Source: Actinoplanes solisilvae
Lineage (GTDB): Bacteria; Actinomycetota; Actinomycetes; Mycobacteriales; Micromonosporaceae
Assembly: GCF_003999975.1 (NCBI RefSeq)
Contig: NZ_RJAC01000046.1
Location: 1 to 33,022 of the forward strand
Direction: 5' to 3'
Length of the DNA: 33,022 nt
Positions 14,169-21,516 of this stretch are shown here, piece by piece. Each line of letters opens with the position of its first letter. Positions within the stretch are counted from its first letter, which is position 1. The notes beneath the pieces are model-generated. The model had not been told where the DNA came from. It did no database searches and saw only the letters and a list, made by a program, of their open reading frames with translations. The translations under genes and the position numbers were made by a program.

Positions 14169-14263
14169 GGGGTGTGGCCAACGACTCCGCCCGTAACGGC
14201 ACGCTGCCACTGACCACGGTGATCGGCGTGGTCGGGAGCTGACGGCACGGGTGGCCCACCCCT
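14169..14263 (+). repeat. 95-bp direct repeat, copy B
   Basis: This is a same-orientation copy of 292-386 with 92 of 95 identical positions. It begins 6 bp after the stop of the 247-residue gene. The conserved frame ends VIGVVGS-stop here too and is open upstream into the -1 frame of that gene. The right hairpin arm found after copy A is missing here. Confidence 0.9.
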
Positions 14264-14325
14264 AATCAAGTGTCGGGTGATGCGTGCCGCTACGCGGCTG
14301 ACCCAAGGCGATGCGGACGGAAGTC

Positions 14326-14811
14326 TCACCGCACCGGGTAGACCACCCGGGTACGGTATGCAGACTCCTCCACGGCGCCTGGCCCGGTCAGATACTCCTC
14401 CCACATGACGTCCGGCGGCCGCACCTGGTGGGTGCCGAACCAGGCACCGAGCGCGGCGTACGCGGCCGGAAGCGTCTCGTACGACCCGGTGTGCTCCACC
14501 TGGACCGCCCGGCCGGCCGGCAGGTCCGCCGCAGCCAGGTCGCCGGCTGCCGCCGGAAGGTCGACAGCAACGGGGAAGCCCACGGTGACGTCGAACCTCT
14601 GGCCTAGCTCGTGGCGGTATACCGCGGTCGGAGGCCCCGCCGGGACGATGCCGATCCGGGCGAACTCGGCGATGACGTGCGGGATCGCGCGGCGGAAAAA
14701 CGCGGCGAGCTCGGTCGCCGCGACCTGCTCCCGCAAGCCGAACACGGTACGCGCGGGCAAGGTGACTTCCAGGACGCCTTCGGTGGACGGCCCGGTGAGA
14801 GTGTCCGTCAT
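14326..14811 (-). CDS. GyrI-like / AraC effector-binding-domain protein
   Basis: This 161-residue protein has the SOUL/GyrI-like small-molecule-binding fold. An N-terminal strand region (EVTLPARTVFGLREQV) is followed by a helix (ELAAFFRRAIPHVIAEF), then GPPTAVYRHE, and the characteristic HTGSYETLPAAYAALGAWF motif. No DNA-binding domain is present, so it is a stand-alone effector-binding or xenobiotic-hydrolase-like protein. The ATG at 14809-14811 follows a perfect GGAGGAG; the longer frame upstream is not protein-like. A DosR-like motif lies at 14925-14938, about 115 bp upstream. Ligand unknown. Confidence 0.82.
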   Translation of the reverse strand: MTDTLTGPSTEGVLEVTLPARTVFGLREQVAATELAAFFRRAIPHVIAEFARIGIVPAGPPTAVYRHELGQRFDVTVGFPVAVDLPAAAGDLAAADLPAGRAVQVEHTGSYETLPAAYAALGAWFGTHQVRPPDVMWEEYLTGPGAVEESAYRTRVVYPVR

Positions 14812-15055
14812 GGCTCCTCCAGGTACGGCGGCGGCTGTTGATGCACCTCCATCCGATCTCGGCGTGGGCCGGCCGGTCAGGGCCGCACGGTGTACGTCCA
14901 CGCCGAACAGCTGCCTCAGTACGTGGGACTTTCGGCCCGGTGCCCGCCGGACTCCGCAGGCGTGGCCCGCCGGCGACAACGATCGGGCGGGCGTCGCGGC
15001 GGCGCCGGCTGCTCAACGGGCGCGCCGAGCTACCGGGAACTGCGGATGTCGTGTG
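14812..15055. other. intergenic stretch carrying a DosR-like motif
   Basis: This stretch holds no supported gene. It contains the GyrI-like gene's ribosome binding site and the motif at 14925-14938. It ends at the stop codon of the degraded HAF-repeat gene on the minus strand. Confidence 0.5.
14925..14938. promoter_or_regulatory. DosR/DevR-like box GGGACTTTCGGCCC
   Basis: This GGGAC-N4-GGCCC near-palindrome lies about 115 bp upstream of the GyrI-like start. It matches the motif at 21417 at 13 of 14 positions and resembles the GGGACT...AGTCCC core bound by DosR/DevR in mycobacteria. The regulator itself is not in this window. Confidence 0.5.
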
Positions 15056-15545
15056 TCACCGTGACGGGTCGGGCACGAACAGGGCGGCGAGCGGTCGTCG
15101 CCGGTGGCGTTCGGTAACGTGGCGATGATCGCGGCCCTGTTGTTCAGGTCGGCGGCGCTGTTCGGAATGCCCGCGGTGGACTGGTCGACGAAGACGCCGT
15201 GCCGCCACAGGAACGCATGGTCGTCGGGCGAATCGGGCGACACGTTCCCGCCCCCCAGGATCAGGCCCGGGTCGTTCACGGCGGTCGCGCCACCGGCGTT
15301 GCCGCCCGGCAGGTTGCCGATGAGCTCCTGCCCGGCACGCCGAGGTCGCTCATCCGCCCGGCACGCCAGAGGAAGGCATGCAGCGAGCCGTCCGCGGTGG
15401 TGCTGGAGCCGACGATCGCGCCGAGGTCGTTGATCGCCGTGGCGAAGCTGTGGTCGCCGCCGAGCGTACCCAAGTCGGTGATCTTTCCGTGCTGCCAGCG
15501 CACCGCGCGGGTGGCGTCGTCCCGGCGGCTCTGCCCCAATGTCCT
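15056..15545 (-). pseudogene. degraded HAF-repeat protein gene
   Basis: Three pieces in different minus-strand frames read as one HAF-repeat protein. The first runs from LGQSRRDDATRAVRWQHG through ITDLGTLGGDHSFATAIND to LHAFLWRAGRMSDLGVPG. The second, after a frameshift near 15330, continues with ELIGNLPGGNAGGATAVND, DDHAFLWRHGVFVDQS and ADLNNRAAIIATLPNA. The last, after a second shift near 15085, ends PLAALFVPDPSR and the stop at 15056-15058. HAF repeats (named for His-Ala-Phe, usually HAFLW...DLGTLGG) form extracellular beta-propeller-like proteins. The 5' end and signal peptide are missing or unrecognisable. It lies convergent to the GyrI-like promoter region and divergent from the beta-CASP gene. 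Confidence 0.8.
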
Positions 15546-15700
15546 GCGGGCCGATCGGCCCTGGCGTTCCGTCCGCCGGCGGGCCAAGGCTTCAAGGTGG
15601 AAGACCGCATGGTGCCTACCGCGCCGGCCAGTGCTCGGGAGATACGCGACGGCGGCCACCGGCCCACGGACTTCCGTACGAGGATCGAGGGGGTAAGGCC

Positions 15701-17095
15701 GTGACATCAGCATCGGCACAGGTATCACTTCAGTTTCTGGGCGCGACCGGCACGGTCACCGGGAGCCGATTTCTCATCACGGCGGACCGGGCGCGGTTGC
15801 TCGTCGACTGCGGGATGTTCCAGGGCGAACGCGCGCTGCGTCGGCGCAACTGGGCGCCGTTCCCCGTACCGGTGACCGACCTTGACGCCGTCGTGGTCAC
15901 CCACTCGCACCTTGACCATGTCGGATGGCTGCCGCGGTTGGTGCGGCAGGGCTTCGCGGGGCCGGTGTACTGCTCGCCGTGGACTGCGGAGGTGGCGCCG
16001 ATCGTCCTGCGCGACGCCGCGCACCTGCAGGAGGAGGATGCCCGGTACGCCTCGGGCCATGGCTACAGCCGGCACCCCGATCCGCAGCCGCTGTTCGAGC
16101 GGGCCGACGCCGAGAAGGCCATCGGTCTGCTCCGGCCGGTGCCGTACCACCATGATCAGGTCGTCGCGTCCGGACTGTCAGTTCGGCTGACCCCGGCAGG
16201 CCACATTCTCGGCTCTTCGATCGCGCAGGTGAACGCCGGGGCGCGCAGCCTCGGGTTCAGCGGCGACCTGGGACGCGAGGACCATCCGCTACTTACCGGC
16301 CCAGGACCGGCGCCCGCCGTGGACGCCATGGTCGTGGAGTCCACGTACGGAAATCGGACGCACCCGCCGCGCGAGCTCGAGCGGCTCGCCGCTCCGATCC
16401 GGCGTGCCCTCGCCCGCGGTGGCGTCGTGGTCATCCCGGCGTTCGCGATCGACCGGACCGAGGTGCTGCTGATGGCGCTTCGTGAGCTCATGACGGCCGG
16501 CCGGCTGCCCTCGGTTCCGGTCTTCGTCGACAGCCCGATGGCCCTGGCCGCGCTGCAGGTGTACCGGCGGGCGCTCCGGGACGGCGCACCGGAGATCCGC
16601 CCGGAGATCCGGACGAGCTCCGTCGATCCGTTCGACCCCGGCGATCTGCGCCTGGCGAGCACGGCGGAGGAGTCGGCTCGGCTCAACGACCCGTCATTTC
16701 CCTGCATCCTGTTGTCCGCCTCGGGCATGGCCACCGGCGGGCGCGTCGTGCACCACCTGGCGCAGCTGGCGCCGGAACCGCGCAACCTGATCCTGCTGCC
16801 CGGCTTCCAGGTGGCCGGGACGCGTGGTCGGGCTTTGCTCGACGGCGCGCGAACGCTGAAGATGTATGGCGGGTACGTTCCGGTGCGCGCCGAGGTGGTG
16901 GGGGTGGATGATTTGTCCGCGCACGCCGACGCGGACGGCCTGCTCGCTTGGCTGAAGACTGCGCCGGCTCCGCCGCGTACGTGCTATGTGGTGCACGGCG
17001 AGCCGCCCGCCTCGGCCGCCCTGGTCGATCGCATCGACCGAGAACTCGGGTGGTGTGCGGTGCAGCCGCGGGATGCTGAGCGCGTGCTGGTGTGA
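15701..17095 (+). CDS. MBL-fold / beta-CASP metallo-hydrolase (RNA-specificity type)
   Basis: This 464-residue protein starts at GTG 15701, after GAGGGGG. The metal-binding motif HSHLDH is at residues 68-73, followed by GHILGSS, SGDLGR (near 188), the beta-CASP region, and the C-terminal SASGMATGGRVVHHL (near 340), DDLSAHADADG and VHGEP motifs. These are the full set for the beta-CASP/RMMBL group, zinc-dependent nucleases acting on RNA (CPSF73/YsdC-like archaeal and bacterial forms). Length is normal and the active-site residues are present. It lies upstream of a USP gene in what looks like a stress island, suggesting a role in RNA turnover under stress (inference). A weak DosR-like sequence lies at 15667-15680. 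Confidence 0.9.
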   Translation: MTSASAQVSLQFLGATGTVTGSRFLITADRARLLVDCGMFQGERALRRRNWAPFPVPVTDLDAVVVTHSHLDHVGWLPRLVRQGFAGPVYCSPWTAEVAPIVLRDAAHLQEEDARYASGHGYSRHPDPQPLFERADAEKAIGLLRPVPYHHDQVVASGLSVRLTPAGHILGSSIAQVNAGARSLGFSGDLGREDHPLLTGPGPAPAVDAMVVESTYGNRTHPPRELERLAAPIRRALARGGVVVIPAFAIDRTEVLLMALRELMTAGRLPSVPVFVDSPMALAALQVYRRALRDGAPEIRPEIRTSSVDPFDPGDLRLASTAEESARLNDPSFPCILLSASGMATGGRVVHHLAQLAPEPRNLILLPGFQVAGTRGRALLDGARTLKMYGGYVPVRAEVVGVDDLSAHADADGLLAWLKTAPAPPRTCYVVHGEPPASAALVDRIDRELGWCAVQPRDAERVLV

Positions 17096-17133
17096 GTGCA
17101 GACGGCTTCGCCAACTTCGAACGGAGGAGAACC

Positions 17134-17313
17134 GTGCGAAACGCCGGGGTGCACGTGCTCGACGGTGTCGAGGCCTGGCTGCTCGGTCAGGACGTTGCGG
17201 TCGAGTTCCCGACCAGGCGCGACCTTTCGGGCCAGTTCGATGCCGCCATTCAGAAGAGGATCGGTCGGGAGGTTCCGGCTCGGTACTGCTTTCCGCCCAC
17301 GGGGTCGCCCTGA
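17134..17313 (+). CDS. small hypothetical protein
   Basis: This is a possible 59-residue protein beginning GTG at 17134 behind a perfect GGAGGAG (17122-17128), 38 bp after the metallo-hydrolase stop. The sequence (VRNAGVHVLDGVEAWLLGQD, then VAVEFPTRRDLSGQFDAAIQ) is soluble and has GC-rich third positions, so it is plausibly translated. I do not recognise a family. Its last 60 bases overlap the convergent USP remnant, so its C-terminus may be a junction product and the gene a truncated one. Confidence 0.45.
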   Translation: MRNAGVHVLDGVEAWLLGQDVAVEFPTRRDLSGQFDAAIQKRIGREVPARYCFPPTGSP

Positions 17314-17525
17314 AGGTGTCGGAGGCAGCCGACCTTGGCCCGGACGTAGGCGCGGTAGGCTGGCAGCGCTTCCGGCCGTCCATCATGTCCGGCCGTCGCG
17401 CAGCCCGGGACGCACACGTGCAGCAGGATCAGGTGCTCGCCGGTGTGCGCGGCGAGCTCGGCGGCCCAGGTCAGGGCACGCCAGCCACCGGCGCCGCCCA
17501 CACCGGCAGCGATCGGGTGTCGCAT
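17250..17525 (-). pseudogene. N-terminal fragment of a universal stress protein
   Basis: From the ATG at 17523-17525 the frame reads IAAGVGGAGGWRALTWAAEL, then AAHTGEHLILLHVCVPG. That is the first beta-alpha-beta unit of a UspA domain (usual VVGVDGS...ALxWAA...L.LLHV). After about 40 residues the similarity ends, and the ATP-binding G-2x-G-9x-G(S/T) motif of the C-terminal half is absent. It follows the intact USP gene by 18 bp on the same strand, so it was probably the second gene of a tandem USP operon that lost its 3' part. Confidence 0.65.
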
Positions 17526-17543
17526 TGGGCGCCTACGCGCGGG

Positions 17544-18014
17544 TCAGCGCCTTGGCGCCGGTTCGGCGTCGGCGCGGTCTGGGGCGGGCACGGGGATGAC
17601 GACCACCGGGCAGGTGGCTTTGCGGACGCATTCCTCGCTGACCGAGCCGAGCACGGTGTGCCGGACCCGGCTGTGTCCGTGGCTGCCGAGTACCAGCAGG
17701 TCCGCCGTGCCGGCTGCCCGGGCCAGCGTCTCGCCCGGGCTTCCCTCGATCACCTCGGCGGCGATCGGCAGGTGCGAGCCGTGCCGGGCGAGCAGGGCGT
17801 GGATATCGTCGTCGAGCAGACGGGTGGCCCGCTCCTTGGCCTCCTGTGTGTTGGTGGCGACGGCCGATGTGAGGTCGGGGCCGTCCCATTGCCAGGCGAT
17901 GACGGCTTGGACGGCGCTGCCGCGGGCGTCCGCCTCGCGGACCGCCCATTCGAGGGCGCGGCGTCCTCCGTCCGAGCCGTCCACGCCCACGACGATCAGA
18001 TGCTGGGTATTCAT
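17544..18014 (-). CDS. universal stress protein, UspA family
   Basis: This 156-residue single-domain USP opens with IVVGVDGSDGGRRALEWAV. It carries the ATP-binding motif GSHGHSRVRHTVLGSVSEE (G-2x-G-9x-G-S) and ends with CPVVVIPVP, then a short acidic/Arg tail. Such proteins bind ATP and act in the cytoplasm during hypoxia, stationary phase and other stresses. The ATG at 18012-18014 has GGAGGGAG 6-13 bases upstream; the longer frame adds nothing USP-like. It is divergent from the broken CBS-domain gene, and the shared region contains a DosR-like motif (18066-18079). Confidence 0.92.
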   Translation of the reverse strand: MNTQHLIVVGVDGSDGGRRALEWAVREADARGSAVQAVIAWQWDGPDLTSAVATNTQEAKERATRLLDDDIHALLARHGSHLPIAAEVIEGSPGETLARAAGTADLLVLGSHGHSRVRHTVLGSVSEECVRKATCPVVVIPVPAPDRADAEPAPRR

Positions 18015-18065
18015 GACTTCTCCCTCCGACAGGTCCACGGTGCCCGCCGCCGCCGTGCCCGGTCA

Positions 18066-18110
18066 GGGCCGTAGGTCACCAGAGACCGGGAAGGCGGGCC
18101 CAATGGCCCT
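18066..18110. promoter_or_regulatory. divergent USP/CBS control region with DosR-like motif
   Basis: GGGCCGTAGGTCAC (18066-18079) matches the reverse complement of GGGACTTTCGGCCC at 11 of 14 positions. A second inverted repeat, GGGCC-CAAT-GGCCC, is at 18096-18109. Both lie between the divergent USP and CBS start codons. Confidence 0.35.
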
Positions 18111-18158
18111 GCCGTCCGGCCGGGGCCCGCTCCTAGCGTCGGCGGTGAGGGGAGTTCC

Positions 18159-18247
18159 ATGATGAGGAACTGGACCGTGGACGATGTGATGACCACGAAG
18201 GTCGTCTCGGTGGATCAGGGCGCCTCGTACCGCTCGGTGGTATACCT
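18159..18247 (+). pseudogene. 5' remnant of a CBS-domain protein gene
   Basis: A GAGGGGAG site precedes ATG 18159. The frame then reads NWTVDDVMTTKVVSVDQGAS and YRSVV, the opening of a CBS-domain protein (VxDVMTxxVVSV...). At about 18247 the sequence switches to the truncated end of an opposing gene and similarity is lost; a full CBS pair needs about 120 residues. CBS pairs bind adenosyl ligands, and such genes are frequent neighbours of USPs in dormancy clusters. Confidence 0.7.
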
Positions 18248-18334
18248 GGAGACCCGCCACGCACAACTACCACGGCGCTCGACGCCCACCACGACGTCGG
18301 TCTCACGCACGTCCGGCACGTTGTGCTGTGTCAT
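18240..18334 (-). pseudogene. 5' remnant of a second-cistron gene after the MFS transporter, USP-like
   Basis: ATG 18332-18334 overlaps the stop of the MFS gene by 4 bp (ATGA) and is preceded by GGAGG. The frame gives MTQHNVPDVRETDVVVGVER, with a DVVVGV strand as at a USP N-terminus. It then loses similarity where it meets the broken CBS gene. The USP assignment rests on about ten residues and is tentative; the start signals are clear. Confidence 0.45.
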
Positions 18335-19731
18335 TTCGAACCTCCATCGGTCGAGTCGGTCCGCCGGGCCCGCAGACGTCGTACCAGTGCCCGCCGCGCC
18401 GCACGACGCAGCGACGTGACGTCCTCGTCGGCCATCTGCCGCAGCGCGACAAGTCCGACGGCGATGCCGCAGAGACCGGCGGTCGCATATAGCAGGCGGC
18501 TGTCAGACAGGGGGACCGAAATTGGGCCCAGCACGACGCGGTGCGGGGACCCGGCGCCGGCCAGGGCACTCGCCGCAGCGACGGCCAGCAGCAACATGGC
18601 TCGGGCGGCGGTCTGAACGAACGCGAACACCCTTCCGCGTACGGCGTCGTCCACGTCGCCGCCGATGAGCGTGACACCGCAGAGGAAGGCCAGCCCGGCG
18701 CCGAACCCGACGACCACGACCTCGGCCAGCGCCACGGCCGGACGCGACGTGACGGACAGAAGGACGACCGCCAGGGCCGCCAGCTGCACCGACAGGCCGA
18801 ACACCAGGCGCCGCGGCACGTGACCGGCCAACTTCGGCCCGGCGAGCACGCCCAGCCCGAAGCCGATGAACAGACCGGCGAACAACAGCGCAAAGGTGGC
18901 GTCGCCGCCGCCGAGGGAACGGCTGTAGAAGCGCGCCCCGCCGACCACGATGCCTGCTCCGGCGAAGGCACCCAGCAGACCGATTGTGAGGCCCCGCAGC
19001 AGGGGTGTCCCGGTGAGGTAACGCCACCCGGCGCGGAGCGCGTCGACGGATGGTTCTGTACGGGCTGCGATGCGCCGCCTGGAGATCTCCGGCACGCCGA
19101 AGAGGACGACCGTGGCCGACGCCAGGAACGTCAGCGCGTTGAAGTAGAGAGCGATCGCAGCCGCGTCGGTACGGCCGAGGCTCGGCAGTCGCGCCGCCCC
19201 GGCGAATGCCAGCGCCGCCAGCACCGGCGTGATCCCGTAGGTGGTGATGATGGTCAGCTGGTTGGCTGTCTCGAGCCGGTCGCGCGGAATCAGGTTCGGT
19301 ACCGCCGCCTCCTTGGCCGGTGTCCACAGCATCGCCCCCGCCTGGGCGGTGAACGAGGCCACGGCGACCCACGCGACCACGACCGCACGGTCGTGCGACA
19401 GCAGCGCCATGGTCGGGATGGACGCGTAGAGCACGAACCGCGCCAGGTCGACCAGCACCATCGTGCGTCGACGGTCGAACCTGTCGGCCAGCACGCCGGC
19501 GATCGGCCCCAGAATCAGCGACGGCAGCAGCTGTACGGCGATGATGCCGCCGAAGGCCGCCCCCTGCGCAGCCGGGGAACTCAGCTGCGCCGAGGCGAAC
19601 GACGACGTCGCCAACAGGCCCATCCAGTCGCCCAGCGACGACAGCCCGAAGACCAGCCACAGCCGCCGGAACGAGCGCAGCCGGACCACGTCCGCCAGCG
19701 CGGACGAGCCCAGGTGCTGCCCGGTCTCCAT
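18331..19731 (-). CDS. MFS transporter
   Basis: This 466-residue integral membrane protein has about twelve hydrophobic helices in two halves and a loop 2-3 motif A variant (LADRFDRRRTMVLVD). It resembles the enterobactin-exporter-like/macrolide-efflux MFS group (SLGDWMGLLATSSF, TPAKEAAVPNLIPRDRLETA). Probable role: proton-driven export of a small molecule; substrate unknown. The cytoplasmic C-terminus is Arg-rich (SLRRAARRALVRRLRARR). ATG 19731 is preceded by a GGTGGG site. The next cistron starts inside its stop codon but is truncated. A DosR-like sequence lies at 19767-19780, close upstream. Confidence 0.88.
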   Translation of the reverse strand: METGQHLGSSALADVVRLRSFRRLWLVFGLSSLGDWMGLLATSSFASAQLSSPAAQGAAFGGIIAVQLLPSLILGPIAGVLADRFDRRRTMVLVDLARFVLYASIPTMALLSHDRAVVVAWVAVASFTAQAGAMLWTPAKEAAVPNLIPRDRLETANQLTIITTYGITPVLAALAFAGAARLPSLGRTDAAAIALYFNALTFLASATVVLFGVPEISRRRIAARTEPSVDALRAGWRYLTGTPLLRGLTIGLLGAFAGAGIVVGGARFYSRSLGGGDATFALLFAGLFIGFGLGVLAGPKLAGHVPRRLVFGLSVQLAALAVVLLSVTSRPAVALAEVVVVGFGAGLAFLCGVTLIGGDVDDAVRGRVFAFVQTAARAMLLLAVAAASALAGAGSPHRVVLGPISVPLSDSRLLYATAGLCGIAVGLVALRQMADEDVTSLRRAARRALVRRLRARRTDSTDGGSK

Positions 19732-19766
19732 GAGCCCACCATCGGACGCGAGTCGCCGCCGCGGCA

Positions 19767-19780
19767 GGGCCGAAGGACCG
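19767..19780. promoter_or_regulatory. DosR-like motif upstream of the MFS gene
   Basis: GGGCCGAAGGACCG matches the reverse complement of the motif at 14925 at 11 of 14 positions. It lies 36 bp upstream of the MFS start codon. A weak member of the set. Confidence 0.3.
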
Positions 19781-19800
19781 TCGCCGATGGGCCCAGCCAG

Positions 19801-19929
19801 TCAGGCCAGCCCGTACGGCAGGGATCCGGCGGATTCGATCTCGATCAACCGGTTGTATTTGGCGACCCGTCCCCCTCGGGCCGGTGCGCCGGTCTTGAGT
19901 TGCCCGCAACCGGTCGCGACGGCTAGTGG
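19801..19929 (-). pseudogene. eno: C-terminal fragment of an enolase gene
   Basis: The minus-strand frame ending at the TGA at 19801-19803 reads LAVATGCGQLKTGAPARGGR, then VAKYNRLIEIE, and a short tail SAGSLPYGLA. The stretch GQLKTGAPAR...VAKYNRLIEIE is diagnostic of the enolase C-terminus, which holds a catalytic-loop Lys region and the dimer interface. The preceding roughly 390 residues are absent, and the frame upstream is unrelated. A second, intact enolase must exist elsewhere in the genome (inference). Confidence 0.85.
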
Positions 19930-20006
19930 CGTCCGGCGTTGGCTGGTAGCACCGGAACCCAGGAACCTGGTCGTAGCGACGTCGGCCCACGGATGAAGGA
20001 GATGTC

Positions 20007-20384
20007 ATGAACCCAACGATGGCCCGTCGCCATGCGGTGCTCGAACCGCTGCTGACGCTCGATCCGGCGGGAATCGATCAACTGCCGTGGTGGCCAGTGC
20101 CGGACTGCCCCGGTGTCGTCGCGAAGGAACTGTGGGCCGCCGGCGATCTACATGACGCGCTGATCTCCTACGGGTCGGGCTGCGCCACCCCAGGAAGGTC
20201 GCATCTGACCGCGCATCAGCACATCTGGGTGGTCTCGGGATCGGCGTCGGTCGCGGGACGGCCCATCGTCGCCGGTTCCTACCTGTACGTGCCGCCAAGC
20301 ACCGCTCATCCGATCACCGCCGGCGCCGGCGGATGCCTGCTCCTTCAGATGCACCGACCCCTGCCTGCCGGCCAAGCGCAATAG
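20007..20384 (+). CDS. small cupin-domain protein
   Basis: This 125-residue single-domain cupin shows the first motif region as GSGCATPGRSHLTAHQHIWV and the second as VPPSTAHPITAG. Metal-ligand-like histidines stand in HLTAHQH and AHP. Cupins of this size act as metal-dependent dioxygenases, isomerases or sensors; the substrate is not evident. The ATG follows AAGGAGAT at a good distance. The gene is followed in the same frame, straight after its TAG, by a hibernation-factor remnant. It lies head to head with the enolase fragment. Confidence 0.82.
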   Translation: MNPTMARRHAVLEPLLTLDPAGIDQLPWWPVPDCPGVVAKELWAAGDLHDALISYGSGCATPGRSHLTAHQHIWVVSGSASVAGRPIVAGSYLYVPPSTAHPITAGAGGCLLLQMHRPLPAGQAQ

Positions 20385-20477
20385 CCGTCCTCGTGCACGG
20401 TCGGATGCCGCCGCGCAGATCCGGCGACACGTTCCCGCTCCGTCGCGCATGCTGCTGTCCCATTCGCCGGCAGGAGG

Positions 20478-20843
20478 AGAACCCGCCTGCTCGAGACTGC
20501 GCGAGACGGGACCGGCCACGGCCAGGCGCCGCTGTGTGTCGCGCAGGTCAACGTCGACGTCGCCGGGCGCCTGGTCCGCCGGCAAGTTGCAGCGCCCAGC
20601 GCCATCCAGGCGATCGACCTGGTCACCACGGCATTGCCACCGGCTCTGCAGCGCCTCACCGCCCACCTGACGCATGCTGCTGGTCTGCCGACGTTCAGGG
20701 ACGAGGAGTGGCAGCAGAAGCGCCCACCACGAATAATCCCGACCTACGCACGCCCGCGCCGGCAGCCGCGAGGACTGGTCCGTTACAAAGCCTTCTACCG
20801 TCGCTACGACGGCCATCTGGGCCTTGTCACGCCCGTCTGGTGA
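20478..20843 (+). pseudogene. ribosome hibernation promoting factor (HPF/RaiA-like) remnant
   Basis: The frame is open from the cupin stop at 20384 to TGA 20843 but lacks a start codon with a ribosome binding site. The recognisable part includes GQAPLCVAQVNVDVAGRLVR, a helix AIQAIDLVTTALPPALQRL, and EEWQQKRPPRIIPTYARP followed by GLVRYKAFYRR. These match the middle of actinobacterial HPF-like proteins (AQANVDVNGRPVRAQV, then EWRHG..P.HRP..FPRP, then VRHK). The N-terminal strand region is scrambled and the C-terminal DYDFHLF dimerisation segment is missing. Intact HPF silences ribosomes in dormancy, which fits the neighbourhood. Confidence 0.65.
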
Positions 20844-20914
20844 CGGCGGTGATCAGCTGAATCCGGGTGCCACCCGAGGAGAGATCGCGTCCCTGCACCC
20901 GTCTCAGACCCCCC

Positions 20915-21398
20915 ATCTCGGCGGACGACCCTGCGGGAAGTCGGGTCTATGGGCGAATGGCTCCCGCGTTTCCCGGACACGCCGGTCGAGCGTCTGGTCG
21001 TCAACGAGCTCGACATGCCGTACAGCATGGAGGCGGTCATGCGGCACAGTCGTGTGGTCGTGGCCGGGATCGGCCGCAGCGGCAGCTTCGCCGAGCTGCT
21101 GTACGAGTCGTGGCGCCCGGCGGCCCGGCAGCGGTCCGGCTGCCCGGTCCTGCTCGTTCCGCCCGGCTGGTGGGAAGGCCCGAATGCGGGCGGCGCCCGT
21201 CGGCTCCGGGCCATGACCACTGAGCTGTCATCCCATGGTGGCGACGCTAGGCCGCTCGGATCTGTGGCGACAGGGACGTCCAGCACCCCGCTCGGGGGTC
21301 GGACGGCGTCACCGGCCGACAGAAGTGGCCAGCAGCTGCTGCACCACGCCGGATGTCCCGTGGTGATCGTCCCGCCGGCGACCGCGCCGGCGGTATGA
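20915..21398 (+). pseudogene. degenerate universal stress protein (C-terminal parts)
   Basis: The frame with ATG 20949 reads MGEWLPRFPDTPVERLVVNE, then HSRVVVAGIGRSGSFAELL and SGCPVLLVPPGW. This is the second half of a USP domain, with a changed ATP-motif region (GIGRSGSF). It then runs through unrelated sequence and ends with a second USP-like terminus, GQQLLHHAGCPVVIVPPA. Similarity extends a little upstream of the ATG, so the gene is 5'-truncated. A short version may still be translated, but the nucleotide-binding N-terminal half is gone. Confidence 0.6.
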
Positions 21399-21416
21399 CC
21401 GCACGATTTCTGACCC

Positions 21417-21430
21417 GGGACTTTCGTCCC
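21417..21430. promoter_or_regulatory. perfect DosR/DevR-like palindrome GGGACTTTCGTCCC
   Basis: A perfect inverted repeat GGGAC-TTTC-GTCCC lies 87 bp upstream of the DoxX-like start codon. This is the best example of the motif in the window and the closest to the known DosR box core. Confidence 0.6.
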
Positions 21431-21516
21431 GTGGAGATGGGGTCCTTGTCCTCAAGAGGCATCGCGGGACATCAGGCACCGTCATATACGACGACATCGA
21501 ATTCCGGGAGGATATT

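Noticed and set aside
14264..14325. Small GCCGC/GCGGC hairpin as terminator of the GyrI-like gene
   Set aside because: Only 5 bp of stem with a 3-nt loop; expected by chance in GC-rich DNA.
15667..15680. CGGACTTCCGTACG before the beta-CASP start as another DosR-like site
   Set aside because: Only 10 of 14 matches and only about 20 bp before the start codon; too weak to list as a site.
17328..17342. CCGACCTTGGCCCG as a DosR-like site
   Set aside because: Lies inside a USP remnant, lacks the GGGAC half, and is not upstream of a start codon.
18503..20008. Long frames on both strands through the MFS gene
   Set aside because: The MFS frame has twelve hydrophobic helices and motif A; the others are Arg/Gln/His-rich shadows.
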